This document shows positions 17,461 to 26,508 of a DNA stretch of 51,593 bases, piece by piece. The stretch is from an uncultured Acetatifactor sp. (GTDB lineage: Bacteria > Bacillota > Clostridia > Lachnospirales > Lachnospiraceae). The stretch's first letter is position 1; each line of letters begins with the position of its first letter. Below the pieces are notes generated by a model. The model saw nothing but the letters and a program-made list of their open reading frames with translations, was not told where the DNA came from and made no database searches. Where the stretch lies: NCBI GenBank assembly GCA_910589655.1, contig CAJUTJ010000119.1, positions 1 through 51,593 of the forward strand. The letters run 5' to 3'. Both the position numbers and the translations under genes were made by a program.

Positions 17461-18849
17461 CTAAGAGGCCACAATATTATTCAGCCAGACGCCTTTCTTA
17501 ACCAGAATGAAACCGATAACGCATTTGATAATGTCCAGCAATTGACAGCTCAGATACAGCGGCACCATGGGAAGCCCCGTAAAACGGCTCAATATGTACG
17601 CAACCGGAATACTCACGCACCACAAAAATACGCTGTCAAACAAAAAGGTTACAATGGTCTTGCCGCCGGAGCGGAGCGTAAAGTATGACGCATGCATAAA
17701 CGCGGCAAGAGGCATACAGGCCGCCGCCACCCGGAGAAGAGACGCCGCCAGAGTCTTTACGGAGTCGGAAGTGTGATATATCCGCGGGAACAGCGGTGCA
17801 ATCAGAATCAGCACTCCGCCGATGGCTACACAGGAAAGCACGGAGAAAGCAATCAGTTTCACATCCGTATCCTTTGCCTCCTCCATCTGTCCGGCCCCCA
17901 GAAGCTGTCCTACAATAATGGAAATGGCGCCTCCCATTGCCATATAAATCACGCTGAACAAATTGGTAATGGTGGTGGAAATATTCAGCGCCGCCACGGC
18001 ATCCAGCCCCCGCATGGAATAACACTGTGTCATGGTAGCCATGCCCGCCGCCCAGAGAATCTCATTGATCATCAAAGGAATCCCCTTCTTAACGATATTG
18101 CCGGTCAGCTGGGCAGGTATCTTAAATTCCCTGTAAGCGCCTACAATAAAGGGCATACGTACCGCATGTCTATGTGTCCATACAACGACAACGGCCGCCT
18201 GAACATACCGGGACACTACCGTTGCAACGGCAGCGCCCACCACGCCCAATTGGGGCAGTCCGCATTTTCCGAATATCAACAGATAATTCAACACCAGATT
18301 CACGCACACCGCTGCAACACCCGCTGCCATAGGCACCTTCGTCTCGCCGCATTCCCGCAGAGTGCTGGTATAAATCTGTTCCACCCCAAAAGGAAGAAGG
18401 CCAAACAGCATTACCAACAGATACTCTTTTCCGTATTCCAGAGTAGCCTGCAGCGCCGCGTCATTTCCCTCACCGTGAAGGTACAGCAGAATCAGCCGGT
18501 CTCCTCCCGCCAGAAAAAGCAGAATGCCCGCAAGCACAATCATTGCACATGCATACACTTTAAAGCGGAACGTGTGCTGCACTCCCTTATGGTTCTTACA
18601 ACCGTAAAATTGTGCTCCGAAGATACCGACTCCCGAAATGGCGCCGAAAATGGCCAGATTGAACACCAGCATCAGCTGATTGACAATGGCAATGCCGGAC
18701 ATCTGTTCCGTTCCCACACGCCCTACCATAATATTGTCCAGCAGTCCCACAAAATTGGTAATGCCGTTCTGAATCATCATGGGCACTGCCACACCTAAGA
18801 CCATTTTATAAAATGCTTTGTCTCCAAATAACTTTTTCCCAATACTCAT
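17461..18849 (-). CDS. MATE-family multidrug efflux transporter
   Basis: Membrane protein of about 460 residues with twelve predicted transmembrane helices in two homologous halves. The MATE-typical N-terminal segment AVPMMIQNGITNFVGLLDNIMVGRVG and a matching second-half motif (INEILWAAGMATMTQCYSMRG) are visible. It probably exports cationic compounds using Na+ or H+. The open frame extends to a TTG at 18894, but the ATG at 18849 (MSIGKKLFGDKAFYK) has an AAGGA site. It is tail-to-tail with the LacI-type gene and has no evident link to glucan metabolism. Confidence 0.9.
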   Translation of the reverse strand: MSIGKKLFGDKAFYKMVLGVAVPMMIQNGITNFVGLLDNIMVGRVGTEQMSGIAIVNQLMLVFNLAIFGAISGVGIFGAQFYGCKNHKGVQHTFRFKVYACAMIVLAGILLFLAGGDRLILLYLHGEGNDAALQATLEYGKEYLLVMLFGLLPFGVEQIYTSTLRECGETKVPMAAGVAAVCVNLVLNYLLIFGKCGLPQLGVVGAAVATVVSRYVQAAVVVVWTHRHAVRMPFIVGAYREFKIPAQLTGNIVKKGIPLMINEILWAAGMATMTQCYSMRGLDAVAALNISTTITNLFSVIYMAMGGAISIIVGQLLGAGQMEEAKDTDVKLIAFSVLSCVAIGGVLILIAPLFPRIYHTSDSVKTLAASLLRVAAACMPLAAFMHASYFTLRSGGKTIVTFLFDSVFLWCVSIPVAYILSRFTGLPMVPLYLSCQLLDIIKCVIGFILVKKGVWLNNIVAS

Positions 18850-19063
18850 TGTCCTTAACCCCGCAGTATAATTCACAAAAGCCGCGCTTTTCAAATCCCC
18901 GGCTTTTCGTGCGCAATGTTATCATTCTACACCACGAAGCATCGCTTTGTCCATGTATTTTTCTGGCAAAATACGGATTATTTACAACAGCGATTATTTA
19001 CAACAGCTCGCAAAATCGCATAAAGACGCGATTGTGACTTCACGGAAGGGGCTGCCTGAACTG

Positions 19064-20572
19064 TTACCGACAGCTCCCTGTCTTTTCCTTGGGCAGCCTG
19101 CCGTATAACTCGCTCATATCCTTCATACGCTTTGCCAGCTCTTTTGTAAAGCTTCCCTTTCTCATACGCCACTGCCAGTTGCCGCCCAGAGTAGACGGGA
19201 TATTGATGCGCGCCTCGGATCCCAGCCCCAGATAGTCCTGCATGGGAATCACCGCCAAATCCGCCACACTGGCTAAGGCGGCACGGATGAATTCCCACCG
19301 GATGTCCTGTTCACTTCTTTCTACAAGATTCAGATAGCGGTCGCAGAACGCCTTATCCGTCTTTTCCAGCTCCTTATACCAGCCCAATACCGTATCATTG
19401 TCATGGGTGCCCGTATACACGACGCAATTGTGTTCATAATTATGGGGAAGATAATCGCTTTCCTCTCTGGAGTCAAAAGCAAACTGCAATACTTTCATAC
19501 CGGGATAACCGGACTTTTTCACCAGTTCAATGACAGTAGGCGTCAAAAAGCCAAGATCTTCCGCAATCACTTCCTTTTCTCCCAGCTCCCCCTTCATCGC
19601 CACAAACAACGCATATCCCGGCCCCGGCATCCAGTCTCCCTTCTCCGCCGTCAAAGAGCCTGCCGGAATAGAATAATATTCGTCAAACGCCCGGAAATGG
19701 TCGATTCTGACCACATCATACAGACGATAGCAGAATGCCATTCGCCTGATCCACCATTCAAAGCCTGTCTTCCGATGGTGTTCCCAATTATACAACGGAT
19801 TTCCCCAGAGCTGTCCGGTGGCGGAAAACGCATCGGGCGGGCATCCGGCTACGGCAATAGGCCTGCAATCCTTATCGAACTGGAACAGTTCGGGATTTGC
19901 CCACGTATCGGAACTGTCAAAAGCCACATAAATGGGAATATCACCGATAATCTGAATCCCCTTTTTATTGGCATAGGTTTTCAACTTCTTCCATTGAATC
20001 TGAAACATGTACTGCTGAAACTGATAAAATTCCTTTTCCTCGGCAAATTTTTCATTGTATTTCTTCATCGCCTCCGGTTTGCGTGTCCTGATATCCTCGT
20101 CCCATTCTATCCAGCTCACACTGTCAAAAGAGGCCTTTACCGCCATATATAAGGAATAATCTTCCAGCCAGTCACTGTTTTCCTTCAAAAATGAGCGGAA
20201 ATCTTCGTCCTTTGCAATCTCACTGTTTTTCCAAGCCGTTCTAAGCAGCAGAAAACGGCTGTCATAAATCTTTTTATAATCCACAGTCTCCGGATCATCC
20301 CCAAAGTCAAAACTGTCACATTCCCGTCCGGTAATCCAGCCCCTTTGAACCAAATCCTCGGGATCAATAAAATACGGATTCCCCGCAAAGGTAGAGAAAG
20401 ACTGATAAGGAGAATCTCCGTATCCGGTAGGTCCAAGCGGCAGAATCTGCCAGCAGGACTGCCCCGCCTCCTTCAGTTTGTCTACAAAATCATACGCCTC
20501 CTTGGAAAAGCAGCCGATTCCGTAAGCCGACGGCAGGCTCGCCACCGGCAGCAACACACCGCTCTTTCTCAT
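19064..20572 (-). CDS. malQ: 4-alpha-glucanotransferase, GH77 (second copy)
   Basis: 502-residue amylomaltase paralogous to the one at 8.4-10.0 kb and sharing the same landmarks: CPPDAFSATGQLWGNPLY (244-261), nucleophile Asp291 in RIDHFRAF (Gly of the usual RGF replaced by Ala), Glu338 in IAEDLG and GTHDNDT. The divergence is spread through the protein, so this is an established paralogue rather than a recent copy. It lies 3' of a sugar ABC transporter but beyond a strong hairpin, so co-transcription is uncertain. Confidence 0.95.
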   Translation of the reverse strand: MRKSGVLLPVASLPSAYGIGCFSKEAYDFVDKLKEAGQSCWQILPLGPTGYGDSPYQSFSTFAGNPYFIDPEDLVQRGWITGRECDSFDFGDDPETVDYKKIYDSRFLLLRTAWKNSEIAKDEDFRSFLKENSDWLEDYSLYMAVKASFDSVSWIEWDEDIRTRKPEAMKKYNEKFAEEKEFYQFQQYMFQIQWKKLKTYANKKGIQIIGDIPIYVAFDSSDTWANPELFQFDKDCRPIAVAGCPPDAFSATGQLWGNPLYNWEHHRKTGFEWWIRRMAFCYRLYDVVRIDHFRAFDEYYSIPAGSLTAEKGDWMPGPGYALFVAMKGELGEKEVIAEDLGFLTPTVIELVKKSGYPGMKVLQFAFDSREESDYLPHNYEHNCVVYTGTHDNDTVLGWYKELEKTDKAFCDRYLNLVERSEQDIRWEFIRAALASVADLAVIPMQDYLGLGSEARINIPSTLGGNWQWRMRKGSFTKELAKRMKDMSELYGRLPKEKTGSCR

Positions 20573-20708
20573 AATTAAACACCCCTGTTCTCTCTCATTT
20601 TCTCCATACTGCCTCTTTATCTTCCCATCATTTCCCTGATTCCCTTACCGCTTCCTTAATTACCACACCGCTCCCCTGATATTCCTACACCCCAATCTCC
20701 CACTCTTC

Positions 20709-20797
20709 CCGACATGCCGCCATTGACAGCTCAAACAATTAATGACTTGGTGCAAATCCGGAAGAATCGCGCATGCGATTCTTTCAGGAATGACTTA
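20709..20797 (+). repeat. Dispersed intergenic repeat, copy D
   Basis: Starts CCCGACATGCCGCC, continues through CTCAAACAATTAATGACTTGGTGCAA, and carries a perfect 9-bp hairpin AAGAATCGC-GCAT-GCGATTCTT. Its 3' end (AGGAATGACTTAGTTTCTC) is shared with copy A at 36234. It leads directly into the long hairpin at 20798-20858. Confidence 0.7.
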
Positions 20798-20858
20798 GTT
20801 TCTCTTAGGTTGGGTACAAGAGGGGTGTAAACACCCCTCTTTCCAACCTTAGAGAAAC
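20798..20858 (-). terminator. Long hairpin terminator after the second transporter operon
   Basis: Outer arms GTTTCTCTTAGGTTGG / CCAACCTTAGAGAAAC (one mismatch) enclose an inner perfect stem AGAGGGGTG-TAAA-CACCCCTCT. It lies 16 bp after the stop of the downstream permease. There is no long T tract, so it may act as a 3' stabiliser as well as, or instead of, an intrinsic terminator. Confidence 0.6.
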
Positions 20859-20874
20859 TTCATTCCTTTCACAC

Positions 20875-21714
20875 TCAGCCCTTCACCGCTCCAGCCACCA
20901 CTCCTTCGATAATGTATCTCTGGCAGAGGAGATAAAAAAAGACAATCGGAACAATGGACAACACCAGCAGCGCCATCATTGCCCCCATATCCTTGGCTCC
21001 GTAAGAACCCACCAGATACTGCACCGCCACGGGAATGGTCTTGTACTTGGTGCTGAGTCCGATCACTAAATAGGGCAGAAGATAATCATTCCATATCCAC
21101 ATGGCGTTGAGAATGGCCACGGTTATGGCAGTGGGCTTTAATATCGGAATCACTACTCCGAAAAAAGTCTGCAAAGGATTACAGCCGTCTATCATGGCCG
21201 CTTCCTCTATTTCCAAGGGAATGGATTTTACAAAGCCGCAGAACATAAATATGGAAAGTCCTGCGCCGAATCCTAAGTATAATATTACCATACCTGCCGG
21301 ATTATTTAAATGAAAAATATTCGCCAGTTTGGACATTGTAAACATAACCATCTGGAAGGGAACTATCATGGAAAACACAAACATATAGTATAATCCGCTT
21401 GTGATCCCGCTTTTTACTCTGGTCAGATAGTAAGCCGTCATAGAAGTAAAAAACAGAATGGCTGCTACGGAAAATACGGTAATCAAAAGCGAGTATCCAA
21501 AAGCCGAAAAGAACCCTGTCTTCTCGATTCCGTTTACGTAATTTGTCAGCCCGGCAAAGGTCTCGGCATCCGGAAGCGAAAAGGGATCATTGCTGATAAA
21601 CAGTTTTCCTTTAAAAGAGTTCAGCAGCACAAACACTATAGGAATCAAAAACACAACCGCCGAAATGCACAGCACAATAAAAAGAATGATATTCAACGTT
21701 GATTTCTTTTTCAT
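20875..21714 (-). CDS. Sugar ABC transporter permease, MalG type (second system)
   Basis: 279-residue membrane protein with about six transmembrane segments and the EAA loop (EEAAMIDGCNPLQTFFGVVIPIL, about 165-187). It ends YIIEGVVAGAVKG. Its start overlaps the stop of the preceding permease by one base (TAATG). Carbohydrate uptake family CUT1. The substrate is not clear: neighbouring malQ suggests an alpha-glucan or related sugar. Confidence 0.9.
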   Translation of the reverse strand: MKKKSTLNIILFIVLCISAVVFLIPIVFVLLNSFKGKLFISNDPFSLPDAETFAGLTNYVNGIEKTGFFSAFGYSLLITVFSVAAILFFTSMTAYYLTRVKSGITSGLYYMFVFSMIVPFQMVMFTMSKLANIFHLNNPAGMVILYLGFGAGLSIFMFCGFVKSIPLEIEEAAMIDGCNPLQTFFGVVIPILKPTAITVAILNAMWIWNDYLLPYLVIGLSTKYKTIPVAVQYLVGSYGAKDMGAMMALLVLSIVPIVFFYLLCQRYIIEGVVAGAVKG

Positions 21715-22556
21715 TACTGTTCGATCTCCCTTCTTTTGGTCAGCACAAGCTGCCCTAAAGCAATTACCGCCACCACGATAAAAAACAATACAGCCTTTGC
21801 CTGACCCACGCCTTCATAACCGGTTCTGCCGTAAAAAGTATTATAGATATCCAGCGCCAGCATCGCCGTCTTTTTGCTGGGGGCTCCTGCCGTCAGCGCC
21901 AGATTCTGGTCGAAAAGCTTAAAACTGTTTGACAATGTCAAGAACAAGCATATGGTTATGGACGGCATGACCATAGGTATTTTAACTTTTATCAGTGTCT
22001 GCCATGCGCTGGCTCCATCAATTTCGGCCGCCTCAATCATCTCCGGAGGTACGTTCTGAAGACCTGCCACATAAATAACCATCATATAGCCGATCAACTG
22101 CCAATTCATAAGAATGACCAATCCCCAGAACCCGTAAGTCGCATTGGCAACCAAAGTGGTTTCGTATTTTAAAAGCACCGCATTGATCATCTGCTGCCAG
22201 ATATACCCCAGAATAATGCCGCCGATCAGGTTTGGCATAAAAAATAAAGTCCGGAACAGATTTGTCCCTTTCACCTTCCGGGTCAGCGCCAGCGCCAGAG
22301 AAAAGGAAAACAGATTGATGGTCAAGATGGAGAGCACGGAAAATTTCACCGTAAACCACAGCGCATTCACAAAATCTCTGTCCTCAAATATTTTAATATA
22401 ATTTTCCACCCCTGCAAACCGTGCATTCGTTATTGTCTTAAATTTACAAAAAGACAGATAGATCCCCATGCCGAAGGGCACCAAAAAGGCAAAGGAAAAT
22501 GCAATCAATGTAGGTATGACAAAAATGGGAAAATAGCGTTTTAATGTCTTTTGCAT
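21714..22556 (-). CDS. Sugar ABC transporter permease, MalF type (second system)
   Basis: 280-residue CUT1 permease with about six transmembrane segments and EAA loop (EMIEAAEIDGASAWQTLIKVKIPMV). It lacks the long N-terminal extension of the MalF at 13.1-14.5 kb, so the two transporters are of different lineages. ATG preceded by AGGAG. A 242-bp gap containing dispersed repeat copy B separates it from its binding-protein gene. Confidence 0.9.
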   Translation of the reverse strand: MQKTLKRYFPIFVIPTLIAFSFAFLVPFGMGIYLSFCKFKTITNARFAGVENYIKIFEDRDFVNALWFTVKFSVLSILTINLFSFSLALALTRKVKGTNLFRTLFFMPNLIGGIILGYIWQQMINAVLLKYETTLVANATYGFWGLVILMNWQLIGYMMVIYVAGLQNVPPEMIEAAEIDGASAWQTLIKVKIPMVMPSITICLFLTLSNSFKLFDQNLALTAGAPSKKTAMLALDIYNTFYGRTGYEGVGQAKAVLFFIVVAVIALGQLVLTKRREIEQ

Positions 22557-22652
22557 ATACTTTCTCCTCGTTAAAATAATAAGCTTTTACCCTATATTTA
22601 AAATCGGGGCAATGATATCCACAGCCCCGCTCAGCTTCTAACTATATAATAC

Positions 22653-22764
22653 ACACTTCCAGACATGCCCACGCAGCCGGCACAAACAATTTATGAACTG
22701 GTGCAAGGTCGGAAGAACGCTGCCCAAAGGGAACAAGTTCGCCTGCGTTCTTTGAACTGCTTTA
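22653..22764 (+). repeat. Dispersed intergenic repeat, copy B
   Basis: Reads ACTTCCAGACATGCCCACGC, then CAGCCGGCACAAACAAT and TTATGAACTGGTGCAAGG. It is followed by a hairpin with perfect arms AAGAACGC / GCGTTCTT around a 24-nt loop. The same position in copy D has AAGAATCGC / GCGATTCTT, so the pairing is kept while the bases change. As an ORF it would begin MPTQPAQTIYELVQ. It lies between the binding-protein gene and the first permease, antisense to the operon. Confidence 0.7.
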
Positions 22765-22798
22765 ACAGTTAGTAAACTTATAATTTCTTTGCACAATT

Positions 22799-24235
22799 TT
22801 ATTGTGCCTCTACCGCATTCTTTTCCGCCGCCCATCTTTCTATAACGGTATTTTTCACATCATCCCAGCTTCTGCTCCCTGCGGCATACTCCAACAGCGC
22901 CGCGCCGAAATCGTCTTTAAACCGCTGGCTGGGGAAAGTGGTGAAAATCCAAGCCACCGAAGTCTTGGCCGGGTCTTCCATATATCGTATTACCTCTTTG
23001 GCCAGAGGATCCGCAGGTTTCTCATCCTCCGCAAAAGTATTGAAGGGTGCGATAAAACCTAATTCGTTGGTAACTGCATTTTTGCCCGTTTCCGAGCTGA
23101 ACACCCATTCTATAAAAGCAATGGAGGCCGCCTGATCTTCGGCGGAAGCCTGACTGTTGATTGCAAAGAAGTTCTCCGTTCCTGTGCACAGCCCCTGTCC
23201 TTCTTCTCCCGGAACGCCCGTGTAAATGGGCAGAAACTTTACGTCGCTTTCCTGAACCGTATTTCCGGGCACATCCGATATCTGGCTCCATGCCCAGTTG
23301 CCGTTCTGCACCATGGCAGCCTGCCCCAGTGCAAATTCCGCCATAGAATCGTCAACGGATCTGCTTCCCAACAGACCGGGAGCGGTACAAGAATTATTGA
23401 GGTATAAGTCAAATATATTTTTGTAATAGTCCGAATAAGTAAATTCAAGATTATTTGTATCGGAAATGCCTTTCTCCTGAAATTCATAGTAAACCGGAAG
23501 ATTTGCCAGATGGGTCTGCCACCTCCAGTCATCACCGGGGTTTAGAGAAGTGGATGCAAATACACCCTGAATGCCGAGTTCATCCTTTCTGGCCTGCATG
23601 TCCTCCACGACGGCCTTAAGAGACGCAAAATTATTTATCTCGTCCATGGAAACCGCCTGAGCGCCCTCCAGCGCAAAATATTTTTCCATAATGGCATTAT
23701 TATAAATAATTCCGTATCCTTCCACCACATAGGGGATACCATACACGCCCCCATTTTCACCGGTCACTGCCAGACTCTTGTCAAGCAGCCAGCTATACAA
23801 ATTTGTGCCGGATAAATCGGCGCAATATTCCTGCCAATTCAGATAACCTATGGGACCGTTAATCTGAAACAGTGTGGGAGCATCGGTATTTGCAATTTCG
23901 GACATTAAAGTCTGCTCATAAGTGCCGTTTGCCGCCGTGACCACCTTTACCTCCACGCCCGTCTCCTGAGTGTATTGCGCCGCCAGATTCTGCCATATGG
24001 GATCCACCTCCGGCTTGAAGCTCAGATAATAGACTTTCCCGTTTCCGGAGGGATTATTGTTTCCTCCGGCAGTGTTGTCAGCAGCAGAAGAGCCGACGGC
24101 CGCGCCGCTGCCGCTCATACTGCTGCCATCCGCAAAGCTGCTCCCCTCTCCCACATTGTCCTTATTTCCGCATCCTGCCAATATGCCGGCTGCCAAGGAC
24201 GACCATAAGATCAGACCGATAATTTTCTTTTTCAT
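22799..24235 (-). CDS. Sugar ABC transporter solute-binding lipoprotein (second system)
   Basis: 478 residues, family 1 extracellular solute-binding protein. Signal MKKKIIGLILW..., lipobox LAGC (Cys about 22), then a Ser/Gly/Asn-rich linker of roughly 45 residues, then the binding fold. ATG preceded by AGGAG. It would deliver an oligosaccharide to the two permeases downstream. Sequence differs strongly from the MalE at 14.5-15.8 kb. Confidence 0.9.
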   Translation of the reverse strand: MKKKIIGLILWSSLAAGILAGCGNKDNVGEGSSFADGSSMSGSGAAVGSSAADNTAGGNNNPSGNGKVYYLSFKPEVDPIWQNLAAQYTQETGVEVKVVTAANGTYEQTLMSEIANTDAPTLFQINGPIGYLNWQEYCADLSGTNLYSWLLDKSLAVTGENGGVYGIPYVVEGYGIIYNNAIMEKYFALEGAQAVSMDEINNFASLKAVVEDMQARKDELGIQGVFASTSLNPGDDWRWQTHLANLPVYYEFQEKGISDTNNLEFTYSDYYKNIFDLYLNNSCTAPGLLGSRSVDDSMAEFALGQAAMVQNGNWAWSQISDVPGNTVQESDVKFLPIYTGVPGEEGQGLCTGTENFFAINSQASAEDQAASIAFIEWVFSSETGKNAVTNELGFIAPFNTFAEDEKPADPLAKEVIRYMEDPAKTSVAWIFTTFPSQRFKDDFGAALLEYAAGSRSWDDVKNTVIERWAAEKNAVEAQ

Positions 24236-24794
24236 AATCCTTTGCTCCTATTCGATATAAAGTTAAAATAAGGATTGCCAGTCAATCCTTATTTCACAAA
24301 TAGTCTGCCCTTATTTCCATAAATTACACCTTTTTATTCTATTTTTTGAAAGTTCTGTTTCCGACCGTACCGACGCCGGAATATGCCCGGAAATCAAAAT
24401 ACTTCGAACACCGCTTAGAGAAAAACATCACCGCCAAAACCAAAACAAGGAGTTGCGCACAATACGGCAACCCCTTGTTAGTGCGGTGGGAAACGGGGCA
24501 GGAAAAGGGGCGCAAAACACGCCTGTGGACGTTTAGAAGTCGTTTTCGCGGGTGGGCAGGATTGTAAAAACCTGTTCCCAGCTTTCGGCGGCGAAATGGC
24601 AACGGCAAAAATCCAGACGGCCAAGGGTTTAAGAGCGGAGATTGTTTCGCGCACTTTGCGAAAAATACTACTCGTCCCCTGACGGTCTGGATAGTCGGAA
24701 CGGACGTAGAACGGGGATTGTTTTTCGTAGTTTGATATGGTATCATTTTTTTCGGTACAAACCGATAAATCGGGAGTCATGGGAGAAATAAAAA
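24236..24794. other. 559-bp intergenic region
   Basis: Contains the upstream region of the binding-protein gene, the hairpin repeat at 24445-24478, and a stretch at 24560-24780 whose short frames (for example one starting MATAKIQTAKGL at about 24594) look like pieces of degraded mobile-element sequence. I do not recognise a complete gene here. Confidence 0.5.
24445..24478. repeat. ACAAGGGG-type hairpin repeat, copy 1
   Basis: ACAAGG-a-GTTGC pairs with GCAAC-c-CCTTGT around an ATACG-containing loop. A second copy with the same loop pattern lies at 28978-29011. No T tract follows. Confidence 0.7.
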
Positions 24795-25235
24795 ATGTTT
24801 GAAGGCGAAAAACACGATGGCGTATCCCCAATCATTTTCGAAATTGGAAAAAATGCAATAGAATTAAGGACACAGTTCCACCAGCTTTGGGATTATCTTG
24901 TCCCACAGTCAGGGCGGGCAGAAACCGCACAAGGCGAGATGATTCGTATTGCAGGAAGGGTTCGACATGAGATGTTGGATAACGGTTGTATAAATTGGGA
25001 TGACGATTTCAACAAAATGTTAAAAACCGTTGTAAAATATGCAGAACTTATAGATAAAACTCAATATCCCTATGATTTGAAGGCAGCAAAAAGAATTACA
25101 AGCACATTGATGAAATGTGGCAAACAGGGAGTGTGCAGCGAAAACTGGTCTGAGGCGTTGTGTCAATTTGCAGTCGATTGGGTGTTTAAAAATCCAGATG
25201 TGTTTGCACCGTTAGAAGCAGATTATAGCCGATAA
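24795..25235 (+). CDS. Hypothetical protein (146 aa)
   Basis: Soluble, mostly helical protein with no signal peptide or membrane segment. A central stretch (AETAQGEMIRIAGRVRHEML, then NGCINWDDDFNKML) resembles conserved hypothetical proteins whose function I do not know. Base composition is more AT-rich than the glucan genes, which with the degraded upstream region suggests acquisition by transfer. The ATG at 24795 follows GGGAGA. Convergent with the membrane-protein gene at 25285. Confidence 0.7.
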   Translation: MFEGEKHDGVSPIIFEIGKNAIELRTQFHQLWDYLVPQSGRAETAQGEMIRIAGRVRHEMLDNGCINWDDDFNKMLKTVVKYAELIDKTQYPYDLKAAKRITSTLMKCGKQGVCSENWSEALCQFAVDWVFKNPDVFAPLEADYSR

Positions 25236-25269
25236 ATTTCCAGTTAATCGTTCTAATTAAAAGTCCAGT

Positions 25270-25300
25270 AAAGTGCGGCGGTGGTTATTCCGTCGCACTT
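25270..25300. terminator. Convergent-gene hairpin
   Basis: AAAGTGCGGCG pairs with CGTCGCACTTT (one G-T wobble) around a 9-nt loop. It sits between the two convergent genes and overlaps the stop codon at 25285-25287. No strong T run on either side, so termination strength is uncertain. Confidence 0.5.
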
Positions 25301-26229
25301 TCCGTTATCTCTCCATATCCTGCTTTCTGCGGGGTTGCTGTTAGCAGCTTATTTTCCTCAAAAAAACGACCGTCTGCAAAAACTGCATCTCCATAGCAAT
25401 ACACGTATTCTGCCATAACCACCAATAAAACGTTTGCAATCTGATCTAAACCAAATCCGGCAAAGGGCAGCATATAGGATCGGATAAACGGAAATCCTAA
25501 ATTAAGCAGTATTGCAAATATACTTTTAATAAAGAAAATCAGGACAATGCAGTTCAAGACATTTCCAGCCCCGGCATAACGCACTTTCCTTTTCATTCGA
25601 ATAAGTCTCACTAAAAACAGGAGAATTAGAACGATATATGCTGCCAATGCCCAAAAGCCGTATCGGCTGATACATACAGCCAAAGGGTACTCTCTGAAAC
25701 CCTCGGAGAAATCGGAAAAACGGTCTATTCCTCCTTCCGGGAAACAGTGATTCCAAAGATTCCATTTCCAAAGCAGCGCAGAACTGCATAACATGGTCAT
25801 AATCCCGGATAAAACAGTCACCGCAATCAGCAAACCGGTTCGGGCATAATGTTTCAGCGGCCATCCCTGAACGGCATAATAAGTAACCGTACCTATGCCT
25901 GCTGCTATATAGAGTACAAGCCCTGCATAAGCGGTGGCATACATAAGCAGCGGAATCGGAAGCAGAAACAGAAGCAATACCGCAACAGCTCCCAATGTGC
26001 CGCTTTTGTATAACCTATATACCCAAAACGTCAGGCAAAAACTTAAAGCAACTCCGCAAAATGACACGGCATTTCTTCTCATCTCCAAATCCATAAACAA
26101 ACAGATAACCGCCATTACGGCCAATGTCCCCAAATATAAATATTTAATCAGGTTATGTTTGCCTTCCGGATTGATTCTCTTTAATAAAAAGAACAAACAA
26201 ACGCCTACGCCATATGTGACCAGTGTCAT
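25285..26229 (-). CDS. Polytopic membrane protein, possibly a divergent or truncated SEDS (FtsW/RodA) relative
   Basis: 314 residues with about seven or eight hydrophobic segments. The C-terminal third (IKSIFAILLNLGFPFIRSY, then MLPFAGFGLDQIANVLLV) resembles the last helices of FtsW/RodA/SpoVE-family proteins, where a proline- and glycine-rich motif faces the periplasm. The usual length is 370-400, so the N-terminus may be missing. The ATG at 26229 has no ribosome binding site at proper distance; an AAGGAG lies about 30 bp further up, followed by in-frame non-ATG codons. A degraded gene is therefore possible. Family assignment is weak. Confidence 0.5.
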   Translation of the reverse strand: MTLVTYGVGVCLFFLLKRINPEGKHNLIKYLYLGTLAVMAVICLFMDLEMRRNAVSFCGVALSFCLTFWVYRLYKSGTLGAVAVLLLFLLPIPLLMYATAYAGLVLYIAAGIGTVTYYAVQGWPLKHYARTGLLIAVTVLSGIMTMLCSSALLWKWNLWNHCFPEGGIDRFSDFSEGFREYPLAVCISRYGFWALAAYIVLILLFLVRLIRMKRKVRYAGAGNVLNCIVLIFFIKSIFAILLNLGFPFIRSYMLPFAGFGLDQIANVLLVVMAEYVYCYGDAVFADGRFFEENKLLTATPQKAGYGEITESATE

Positions 26230-26351
26230 TATAAGTTCGATATAAATATATGATGACTCCTTGCTCAGTTCTTATGCGGCTTTGCAAACCGCAAACAAGA
26301 AAAAATGTGGAAACTCAAATAAGCAGACAGAATCCTATGGGAATCTTTTTT

Positions 26352-26400
26352 TTTGCAAAACAAAACCTGCTTTACAGTAACTTTCATACTGTAAAGCAGG
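26352..26400 (-). terminator. glgP terminator
   Basis: Thirteen-bp perfect stem CCTGCTTTACAGT / ACTGTAAAGCAGG (26366-26378 with 26388-26400), followed on the minus strand by a T-rich tail. It lies about 110 bp after the glgP stop. Confidence 0.85.
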
Positions 26401-26508
26401 ATATATTGTTCAAATCTTATACATTTAACGATTGCGTCACTCTTGAGCGTATCCGAAAGGTGCTCGCTTGATGCTTGGGTGTATACGTCACACTTTAGTA
26501 CTACAGCC

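Noticed and set aside
24346..24567. 73-codon plus-strand frame
   Set aside because: Runs through the hairpin repeat and degraded sequence, with no domain or convincing start.
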